Assembly: GCA_964528095.1 (NCBI GenBank)
Contig: CAZGSG010000391.1
Span: 1-5,321, forward strand
Length of the DNA stretch: 5,321 nucleotides
From: CAZGSG01 sp964528095
GTDB lineage: Bacteria; Bacteroidota; Bacteroidia; Chitinophagales; Chitinophagaceae
Direction of reading: 5' to 3'
Shown: positions 1 to 5,182 of the stretch, one piece after another
How the letters are laid out: every line of letters begins with the position of its first letter
How positions within the stretch are numbered: the first letter of the stretch is position 1
Notes under the pieces: model-generated
What the model was told of the DNA's origin: nothing
Seen by the model: the letters and a program-made list of their open reading frames with translations, nothing else
Database searches by the model: none
Program-made: the position numbers and the translations under genes

Positions 1-83
1 TAAGCGAAAACCGGAATTAATGCTATTCTTATTGCTGTGAGAATGTTCGGGACGTTCACCGCTCCACCACCTAAAGCATTCAT
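1..83 (-). CDS. pgsA: CDP-alcohol phosphatidyltransferase, PgsA-like (N-terminal fragment)
   Basis: This is the first 27 codons of a minus-strand gene that leaves the window at position 1. Read from ATG 83-81, the protein has a short glycine-rich lead and then NVPNILTAIRIALIPVFA. That is the typical N-terminal signature (N-x-P-N-I-L-T...R...I-P-V-F) of CDP-diacylglycerol-glycerol-3-phosphate 3-phosphatidyltransferase, the inner-membrane enzyme making phosphatidylglycerol phosphate. The catalytic DG..AR..G..D motif of the family lies beyond the window, so it cannot be checked. A cardiolipin-synthase-type or other CDP-alcohol transferase remains possible, but the 'R...IPVF' part favours PgsA over the serine transferase PssA. 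The frame is open upstream to a stop at 158-156, and an in-frame GTG at 101 is an alternative start. It lies 49 bp downstream of the thioesterase on the same strand with no terminator between, so co-transcription is likely. Confidence 0.78.
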   Translation of the reverse strand, partial: MNALGGGAVNVPNILTAIRIALIPVFA

Positions 84-132
84 TTTTATCCAGTTTATCA
101 CATCTTCATATTTTACTGCAATGTGTTCACAA

Positions 133-552
133 TTATTTTTTAAATGAGCTTGAGATTAGATCAAATATTTCAGGACGTGCTTTTTTTATATTAATCGGTT
201 TCATATCTTTATTAGTCCATACATGGTAGGTTTCACCATCCGTTATCAAGCCTTCAAACCCAAGCTTATAAACTTCATAACCAAAAGTTAATCTAAGTCC
301 GGTGTGTTCTTTCAGGGTTGTCTTTACGATTATTTGGTCTTCGTATTTGGCAAATCCTTTAAAGCCGCATCTTAATTCAATGAGTGGCAATAGAATTCCG
401 CTTTCTTCGATTTTTGAATATGGGAGTCCCATTTTTCTTATAAAATCAGTTCTTCCGGCTTCGAACCATACCGCATAATTCGAATGATGAACTATGCCCA
501 TCTGATCTGTTTCTGCATATCTCACGACAAATTCAGTTTCCGAAACAAACAT
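133..552 (-). CDS. Acyl-CoA thioesterase, YbgC/FadM (4-hydroxybenzoyl-CoA thioesterase) hotdog family
   Basis: A single-hotdog-domain protein of 139 residues, the usual length for the family, predicted to hydrolyse acyl-CoA (or acyl-ACP) thioesters in the cytoplasm. The diagnostic N-terminal motif is visible at residues 11-26: RYAETDQMGIVHHSNY, with the family's catalytic Asp at position 16 and G19-V21 at the start of the central helix. It is followed by the helix WFEAGRTDFIR (29-39) and the beta strands of the hotdog sheet (about 55-115). I chose ATG 552-550. An in-frame TTG at 564 would add four residues (MGDS) before the conserved strand, and a G-rich GGGGGA stretch lies 7-12 bases upstream of ATG 552. 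The gene ends 49 bp before the PgsA-like gene on the same strand, which suggests a lipid-related operon. Substrate cannot be told from sequence: acyl-CoA, aromatic-CoA and acyl-ACP enzymes share this fold. GC content is low (about 36 % by hand count over 181-540). Confidence 0.9.
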   Translation of the reverse strand: MFVSETEFVVRYAETDQMGIVHHSNYAVWFEAGRTDFIRKMGLPYSKIEESGILLPLIELRCGFKGFAKYEDQIIVKTTLKEHTGLRLTFGYEVYKLGFEGLITDGETYHVWTNKDMKPINIKKARPEIFDLISSSFKK

Positions 553-610
553 ACTATCCCCCAAAATTTAATGAATAGCTTATCTAATTTTTTGATTGAA
601 AAAATATTTC
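553..610. promoter_or_regulatory. Divergent intergenic region between the thioesterase and DUF423 genes
   Basis: These 58 AT-rich bases must hold the promoters of both divergent genes unless they lie inside the coding regions. No perfect TAnnTTTG box is present. The minus strand has a near match, TAAATTTTG (570-562), with one base too many in the spacer. It would start transcription very close to the thioesterase ATG. The plus strand has TA at 585-586 and TTTG at 591-594, spaced by four rather than two bases. Both are tentative; neither has a visible -33 TTTG. Confidence 0.3.
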
Positions 611-1000
611 ATGCATAAAACATATTTAGCAACAGGCGCATTGCTCGGCGCCCTTGCTGTCGCGCTGGGTGCATTTGGGGCGCATGGTTTAAAACAGATC
701 GTGCCACCGGAAACAGTAAGCAGTTTTCAAACCGGTGTACAGTACCAGGTATACCATGCGCTTGCATTGCTACTGACAGGAATTATTTTCGAAAAGTTTC
801 CTGGTAAAAAATTGAAATGGGCTGGCATGTCTTTTATTGCTGGCATCATACTCTTCAGTGGATCACTTTATCTTCTTACTGCCATGCGGGCTACTGATAA
901 AGTAGGAATGGAGAGCATTGGGATCATTACACCTTTTGGAGGATTGTTTTTTATACTGGGCTGGTTATTACTTGCCAGCGGAATACTCTCTAAAAAATGA
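611..1000 (+). CDS. DUF423 family small integral membrane protein (YgdD/YwdK-like)
   Basis: A 129-residue inner-membrane protein of unknown function. The family hallmarks are all visible: GALLGALAVALGAFGAHGLK in the first helix (residues 9-28), F39 and Q44-Y45-Q46-xx-H49-ALAL before and in the second helix, GIILFSGSLYLL in the third, and TPFGGLFFILGWLLLA in the fourth. Hydrophobicity gives four membrane segments, at about 6-26, 47-60, 70-90 and 103-125, and a short basic C-terminus (SKK). I chose ATG 611 because the family usually starts just before the first helix; an in-frame TTG at 596 would add five residues (MKKYF) and cannot be excluded. No Shine-Dalgarno sequence is seen for either start. 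The gene ends exactly where the convergent histidine kinase gene ends. No biochemical role is established for the family, and the neighbours do not suggest one. Confidence 0.92.
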   Translation: MHKTYLATGALLGALAVALGAFGAHGLKQIVPPETVSSFQTGVQYQVYHALALLLTGIIFEKFPGKKLKWAGMSFIAGIILFSGSLYLLTAMRATDKVGMESIGIITPFGGLFFILGWLLLASGILSKK

Positions 1001-2896
1001 TCAGAGTGGGAGACTGAGCGTGGTCACTGTGCCATTGATATTCTCCATCGTATAGCTGCCGCCAATACTTTGCATTCTTTTGGTGATATTTTTAAGTCCA
1101 TTGCCAAACTGCCGCATGCTCTGCATATCAGCGCCTACACCATTATCGGTTATACGGATAATCAGTTCCTTGTCGATTTTGAAATCGATACCTATTTCAG
1201 TGGCTTTTGAATGTTTTAACGCGTTATTCAATGTCTCCTTTACGCAGAGAAAAATATTTCTTCGTTTATCTCCTGACAGTTCGGTGGGTGGAATATCTTC
1301 AGGCGTAAAGACCCTGCAATTGATAGGCGTATTTTCAAAATACTCCAACGCGTAGGAACGGATATAAGAAACAAGATTATCAACGGTATCATTGCCGCTG
1401 TTCATACTCCAGATGATCGCATTCATCTTATTCAATACCTCGTCTGCAGACTGTGAGATTTTGTCCACTTCAACAGGGGTGTTCTCTTTCATTTTATTTC
1501 TCGCTATCTCGCTCATCAGCCGGATAGCGGTCATGCCAGCACCGAGTTCATCATGCATATCGGCGGATATGCGTTCGCGCTCCTGTTGCTGGGCCTTATA
1601 CACCGCCAGTTCTTTTTCATATTCCTTCATCTGGTTATCTGCTTTCAGACGTTCTCTTTCGAGCGCTTGGGAGATCAGTTGTTTCCTGTTTTTATGATTC
1701 AGTGCTGCCAGGAAAAAAACCAGTTCAAGAAATAACCCGATCTCGTAGTGCAACAGCGAAGAACCCAGTAAACCAGGTAATTGCTGCGCAAAACTTACGT
1801 CGAGCGTTAACAAAAGCGATAACATGGAAAAAAAGAACAAACAAAGATTACCCCAGAACAGGTAGCGAAGCATCTTGTCTTTCCAGGAACGGATACTGTA
1901 TATAAGAAATGCAGCGACCCATGATAACAATAAGATCTTCGTAATATTCTCAATAAGATTTTCGCAGGTAAAATTATTACTGAAAAAATGAAAATAAGTA
2001 TAGCCCAGGGAAGAAAGAATAAGCAACCCAACACCGGCGATATATAATTTATGCAAGGCCGGGTGGTTTACTTTTGTGACCAGGTATTTCTGCATGAATA
2101 TCATATAGAATGCGATACCGGTATTCTGCATGATAAAATCAAGATATTCTTCCTGGAAAAGACAGAACCAGGAAGAATGAAATGTATAGATCGTTTTCAG
2201 GAATAACATAAGACCCAGGAAAAATGCATACGCGGAATAATAGAGAAACTCCCTGTTAGCTCCCTGGAAAAAAACGGCCATCGAATAAAGGATCATCATC
2301 AATAACAACCCGCAAAAAATGTACGTGATCAGGTTCATACGGGAAGTAGTGCCGTGCCGCCAGGCAATGAACAGGGGCAGGAAATCTGCACTGATCAGTT
2401 GCGGAGTGATCCTGTTAAGATAGGTCTTTGCAAAACCAAGTTCTACTACAATCGTTGCAGAGTCGTGTGCGGGTAATATGAGGCACCGGTATCCAATGCT
2501 GTCTGGGGTATTAGGCAAAACAGAAGGCAATAACTTCAATACGCCATTTACATCCTGGTAAAGCTGGATATGCCAGTAATAAAAACCCGGGAAGAACCAG
2601 GCCGACCTCGTACTGTCGGATGTATTGGAAACAGTAAACCGGATCACTCCTTTATCGGTCACATGCTCATTTTTGATAAGACCTTTAATGGCGGCCTTAC
2701 CGAATTGGAGACGAGGGTATTGTTCTGTTAAAGAAGCATCCGAAGCGATAAAGGTACCGGTAACATTGCCGATGCTCCTGCTGAGCGGGATCTTGCTGAT
2801 ATCGGTATATTGTTGAACTGGATTCTCCTGCGCCTGTACGAATAAGGCGAACAATGTAAAAAACAACATTAGTGTCAGGTAGCGGAGCCTGTTCAT
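1001..2896 (-). CDS. 7TM sensor histidine kinase with HisKA_3 and HATPase_c domains
   Basis: A membrane-bound sensor kinase of 631 residues. Residues 1-22 form a signal peptide ending in VQAQ. Residues about 24-185 form a periplasmic beta-rich domain; the stretch around 84-115 (IRFTVSNTSDS..., then WHIQLYQ) resembles 7TMR-DISMED2. Seven membrane segments follow, at about 187-209, 217-238, 253-270, 282-305, 317-336, 343-365 and 380-398, then a charged coiled coil (400-440). The HisKA_3 dimerisation helix carries the phospho-acceptor H448 in ERISADMHDELGAG. The HATPase_c domain shows the N box KETLNNALKHS (553-563, N557/N558), G1 DNGVG (584-588) and G2 GNGL (598-601). The protein should autophosphorylate and pass phosphate to a NarL/LuxR-type regulator, but none is encoded in the window, so it is an orphan here. 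The residue expected to be Gln/His in the DxxxQ/H phosphatase motif is A453. The ligand is unknown. Start ATG 2896 fits the signal peptide and the upstream -7 box. Confidence 0.93.
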   Translation of the reverse strand: MNRLRYLTLMLFFTLFALFVQAQENPVQQYTDISKIPLSRSIGNVTGTFIASDASLTEQYPRLQFGKAAIKGLIKNEHVTDKGVIRFTVSNTSDSTRSAWFFPGFYYWHIQLYQDVNGVLKLLPSVLPNTPDSIGYRCLILPAHDSATIVVELGFAKTYLNRITPQLISADFLPLFIAWRHGTTSRMNLITYIFCGLLLMMILYSMAVFFQGANREFLYYSAYAFFLGLMLFLKTIYTFHSSWFCLFQEEYLDFIMQNTGIAFYMIFMQKYLVTKVNHPALHKLYIAGVGLLILSSLGYTYFHFFSNNFTCENLIENITKILLLSWVAAFLIYSIRSWKDKMLRYLFWGNLCLFFFSMLSLLLTLDVSFAQQLPGLLGSSLLHYEIGLFLELVFFLAALNHKNRKQLISQALERERLKADNQMKEYEKELAVYKAQQQERERISADMHDELGAGMTAIRLMSEIARNKMKENTPVEVDKISQSADEVLNKMNAIIWSMNSGNDTVDNLVSYIRSYALEYFENTPINCRVFTPEDIPPTELSGDKRRNIFLCVKETLNNALKHSKATEIGIDFKIDKELIIRITDNGVGADMQSMRQFGNGLKNITKRMQSIGGSYTMENINGTVTTLSLPL

Positions 2897-2919
2897 GATC
2901 GGTGGTTGAAAGAATCTGT

Positions 2920-2927
2920 CAAATGTA
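2920..2927 (-). promoter_or_regulatory. Bacteroidota-type -7 box for the histidine kinase gene
   Basis: The minus strand reads TACATTTG, a perfect match to the Bacteroidota housekeeping -7 consensus TAnnTTTG. It ends 23 bases upstream of the kinase ATG, which implies a leader of roughly 20 nt. No clear -33 TTTG is visible upstream (around 2945-2955 the sequence is T-rich on the plus strand). The match and position are seen; promoter activity is inferred. Confidence 0.6.
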
Positions 2928-2995
2928 GTGCTTACCTTTTTCTTTTTATAATCAGGAATATACCACTTTCAGGTAGTTTTCTTTTGAGAGCAGGC

Positions 2996-3008
2996 AATAC
3001 CTGGTATT
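2996..3008. repeat. Perfect 13-nt palindrome AATACC-T-GGTATT
   Basis: Two 6-bp arms (2996-3001 and 3003-3008) are exact reverse complements around a single central T. With a one-base centre it cannot form a stable RNA hairpin, so a dimeric DNA-binding protein site is the more natural reading. It is followed by A-rich sequence, so it is not a plus-strand terminator. It lies about 70 bp upstream of the kinase -7 box on the minus strand. Chance occurrence is possible. Confidence 0.4.
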
Positions 3009-3031
3009 TAAAAAAACCTGTTTCATATACA

Positions 3032-3057
3032 AAAGCGAATTGTATACAATTTGTTTT
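3032..3057. repeat. Palindrome AATTGTATACAATT (3038-3051) within a longer imperfect dyad
   Basis: The 14-bp core 3038-3051 is a perfect inverted repeat centred at 3044.5 on GTATAC. The symmetry extends to 3032-3057: positions 3032-3034 and 3036 pair with 3055-3057 and 3053, and the two breaks (3035/3054 and 3037/3052) would be G-U pairs in RNA. This could be an operator for a homodimeric regulator controlling ftsK, the kinase or both, or a hairpin in a longer leader. Its position midway between the divergent genes fits an operator, but no regulator gene is adjacent. Confidence 0.45.
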
Positions 3058-3090
3058 ATATAGTAGATCCGGCAGGGTCTGTTAAAAGCC

Positions 3091-3106
3091 TTCCTGTTGG
3101 CAGGAA
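3091..3106. repeat. Short hairpin TTCCTG-TTGG-CAGGAA
   Basis: A perfect 6-bp stem with a 4-base loop. There is no T-run after it on the plus strand; on the minus strand a TTTT follows after GGC. It is too short for a confident intrinsic terminator. It lies upstream of the inferred ftsK transcription start, so it would not be in the main ftsK mRNA. Confidence 0.25.
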
Positions 3107-3191
3107 TAACCCTTCAAATGATCTATTGCCACGTGAAATCCATGCCCTGCTGGCTTTCCTGTCTTCCTTATAAAAAAAAATTAAACTATCC

Positions 3192-3199
3192 TATCTTTG
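3192..3199 (+). promoter_or_regulatory. Bacteroidota-type -7 box of ftsK, giving a nearly leaderless mRNA
   Basis: TATCTTTG matches the TAnnTTTG consensus exactly and ends only five bases before ATG 3205. With the box centred near -7, transcription would begin within a few bases of, or at, the start codon. There is no Shine-Dalgarno sequence. A nine-A tract (3172-3180) lies just upstream where a -33/UP element could sit, but no TTTG -33 is seen. The box also decides the start: the upstream in-frame TTG at 3097 would not be on this transcript. Confidence 0.62.
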
Positions 3200-3204
3200 C
3201 CGCC

Positions 3205-5145
3205 ATGGCCAAAAAGGTGAAAAAGACGACAGCTAAGACGAAGGGGAATTCTAAAAAAGCAGCAGCCCAGGGGTGGAAGCAGGAAAAAGAGATGAAGATT
3301 GACCTGAAGGCGCTTGCCCGCGATGAACGGACCTGGAAGATCACAGGTGCCGTTTCTTTATTGGTGGCCACCTTCCTGCTTATTTCATTTCTTTCCTACT
3401 TTTTTACCTGGAAAGAAGATCAGTCATTCTTTATATCCCCTAACGGAGGAATGTCTGATTTATCGGATGGTAAGAACGTTTCTAATTTATTGGGCAAGCT
3501 TGGTGCATTCATCTCGCATTTTTTTATTTACAAGCTGTTTGGGATAGCATCCCTGCTTATCTGTACCTTCTTTTTTGTGGTAGGCGTTAATCTCTTGTTC
3601 AACCGGAAGGTTTTTTCCATTTGGAGAAACCTCAAATATGTTACAGTAGGACTGCTCGTATTATCCGCGTCACTGGCCTTTATTTTAGGAGGCGGGATCG
3701 GTGACCTTAATGTTGGCGGAGAAGTTGGAAATATGATCAGCGACTGGATGAAATCAACATTTGGGAGTTTTGGAACAGCAGCTATCTTATTGGTACTTGC
3801 ACTGGCTTATTTTATCTGGCAGTTTAACCCCGCCTTTAATCTTCCCCAGAAAAAAGGAACCCTTGCACCGGTAGAGGAAGATAAGGAGGAAGACCTAACA
3901 GGGCCCGAAGAAGAGGAAGATGGGGAAAAGCTGATCATCACGGTGCCAAAGAAAAATATTGGCAAGATGACGGAAAAGATCCAGGAAGAAGAACCTGTTC
4001 ACCAGTTTGAACTCAATATAAAAGATGAACCGATAGAAAGCTCCGAGCCAATGATCGAGAAAGAGATCATCAGCGATATTCTGCATACGCATGAGGACGA
4101 ACTGGAAAAAGAAGAAGAACCCGTTCCTTTTGTTCCGAAAAAGAACACAAGGGTAGAGAGATCCATGCTGGAAGACCTGCCGTTGGAAATAAAATCGGTG
4201 CCGGACAAAATAGATGAAGAAGAAGAAACGGACGCGGTAAAAGCGGTGGAGAACCTGCCGCCATATGAACCTACCCTTGATCTGCGTGATTACAAATATC
4301 CATCACTCAACCTGCTTGAAACACATGGCAGCGAAAAGATCGTACAGGATGCCAATGAACTGGAGAATAACAAAAACCAGATCATTGCAACACTAAAAAA
4401 CTATTCCATCGAGATCCAGAAGATCAGCGCTACAGTAGGGCCAACAGTTACACTGTATGAGATCGTGCCTGCTGCGGGTGTCCGTATTTCAAGGATCAAA
4501 AACCTGGAAGATGATATTGCGCTGAGTCTTGCGGCATTGGGCATCCGGATCATTGCTCCCATACCAGGCAAGGGGACGATAGGCATTGAAGTTCCCAATG
4601 TAAAGAAAACAGTAGTGAGTATGAAGACCCTGCTGGCTTCCGATAAATTCCAGCATAACCAGTTCAGCCTCCCTATTGCCATCGGCAAGAAGATCGATAA
4701 TGATAACTATATCGTGGACCTGGCAAGCATGCCCCACTTGTTAATGGCCGGTGCTACCGGCCAGGGTAAATCAGTTGGGCTTAATGCCATACTGGTATCG
4801 CTTTTATATAAAAAGCATCCATCGCAGATGAAGTTTGTACTGATCGATCCAAAAAAAGTGGAGCTCAGCGTATACCGGCATATAGAAAAACACTTTCTGG
4901 CCAAACTGCCGGGTGAAGAAGATGCGATCATTACCGATACAAAAAAAGTGGTGCATACATTAAATGCGCTTTGTATAGAGATGGATAACCGCTATGACCT
5001 GTTGAAAGAAGCAGGCGCGCGGAATATCAAGGAGTATAATGAGAAATTCATTAAGCGGAAATTGAATCCGCAAAAGGGCCACCAATACCCGCCTTTTATC
5101 CTGTTGGTGATCGAAGAGTTTGCAGATTTTATCATTACGTACTAA
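3205..5145 (+). CDS. ftsK: DNA translocase FtsK/SpoIIIE, 3'-truncated (motor cut after Walker B)
   Basis: FtsK anchors at the division septum and pumps chromosomal DNA during segregation. Counting from ATG 3205 (646 aa): a basic lysine-rich start (1-35); four membrane segments at about 48-67, 103-132, 145-163 and 190-207; a Glu/Lys-rich linker (219-354); the alpha domain (about 390-465, with ATVGPTVTLYEIVPAAGVR); and the start of the RecA-like motor with Walker A GATGQGKS (516-523). The family block IDPKKVELSVYRHIEKHFLAKLP and RYDLL...ARNIKEYN follows. The ORF ends at FADFIITY*, directly after Walker B. The rest of the motor (the IATQRP region, arginine finger) and the winged-helix gamma domain are absent. 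Bacteroidota FtsK is usually about 800-860 aa, so some 190 residues are missing. Neither other plus frame continues the family sequence, so this is not a simple frameshift. Walker B reads IEEFADF, with Glu in place of the usual Asp. As written it should not translocate DNA. It may be a broken copy, or the junction may be an assembly error. I chose ATG 3205 over TTG 3097 because of the promoter at 3192 and the typical basic N-terminus. Confidence 0.92.
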   Translation: MAKKVKKTTAKTKGNSKKAAAQGWKQEKEMKIDLKALARDERTWKITGAVSLLVATFLLISFLSYFFTWKEDQSFFISPNGGMSDLSDGKNVSNLLGKLGAFISHFFIYKLFGIASLLICTFFFVVGVNLLFNRKVFSIWRNLKYVTVGLLVLSASLAFILGGGIGDLNVGGEVGNMISDWMKSTFGSFGTAAILLVLALAYFIWQFNPAFNLPQKKGTLAPVEEDKEEDLTGPEEEEDGEKLIITVPKKNIGKMTEKIQEEEPVHQFELNIKDEPIESSEPMIEKEIISDILHTHEDELEKEEEPVPFVPKKNTRVERSMLEDLPLEIKSVPDKIDEEEETDAVKAVENLPPYEPTLDLRDYKYPSLNLLETHGSEKIVQDANELENNKNQIIATLKNYSIEIQKISATVGPTVTLYEIVPAAGVRISRIKNLEDDIALSLAALGIRIIAPIPGKGTIGIEVPNVKKTVVSMKTLLASDKFQHNQFSLPIAIGKKIDNDNYIVDLASMPHLLMAGATGQGKSVGLNAILVSLLYKKHPSQMKFVLIDPKKVELSVYRHIEKHFLAKLPGEEDAIITDTKKVVHTLNALCIEMDNRYDLLKEAGARNIKEYNEKFIKRKLNPQKGHQYPPFILLVIEEFADFIITY

Positions 5146-5173
5146 TATAGCGTCATTCAAATTCAACTTCACT

Positions 5174-5177
5174 GAGG
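5174..5177 (+). promoter_or_regulatory. Possible Shine-Dalgarno GAGG before the aconitase start
   Basis: GAGG lies five bases upstream of ATG 5183 (TGAGGTCCCC-ATG). It is the best Shine-Dalgarno match before any start in the window. It supports ATG 5183, but such sites matter little in most Bacteroidota, so it may be chance. Confidence 0.3.
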
Positions 5178-5182
5178 TCCCC

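Larger units (their letters stand above)
2897..3204. other. 308-bp divergent intergenic region between the histidine kinase and ftsK
   Basis: This stretch separates two divergent genes. It holds a -7 box for the kinase (2920-2927, minus), a -7 box for ftsK (3192-3199, plus), two perfect short palindromes (2996-3008 and 3038-3051), one 6-bp stem hairpin (3091-3106) and a nine-A tract (3172-3180). I see no tRNA, no convincing small gene and no terminator. The ftsK frame is open from TTG 3097 to ATG 3205, but its translation there (Cys- and Met-containing, low-complexity end) looks non-coding, and the ftsK promoter lies inside it. Confidence 0.6.

Noticed and set aside
985..1007. ACTCT...AGAGT inverted repeat across the convergent gene ends as a terminator
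   Set aside because: The stem is only 5 bp with a 13-base loop and no T-run follows on either strand.
1080..1905. Open frames of 60-101 codons on the plus strand opposite the kinase gene
   Set aside because: They are antisense shadows of a well-supported histidine kinase; their translations show no recognisable domain and no promoter or start signal.
3097..3204. 36-residue N-terminal extension of FtsK from TTG 3097
   Set aside because: The -7 box at 3192-3199 lies inside it, the start would be TTG, and the translation does not resemble FtsK; the typical Lys-rich FtsK start is at ATG 3205.
3895..4264. Overlapping minus-strand frames opposite the FtsK linker
   Set aside because: Their Ser/Phe/Leu-rich translations are the complement of GAA/AAA-rich linker codons and show no domain.
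4851..4950. Repeated AAAAAAAGTG (4851-4860 and 4941-4950) in ftsK
   Set aside because: Both copies encode Lys-Lys-Val within conserved FtsK sequence (DPKKVEL and DTKKVVH); this is codon coincidence, not a repeat element.
5130..5182. Simple frameshift in ftsK near 5130-5145
   Set aside because: The other two plus frames after 5130 were read by eye and neither gives the expected FtsK continuation; one hits a stop at 5148-5150, the other leads into acnA.
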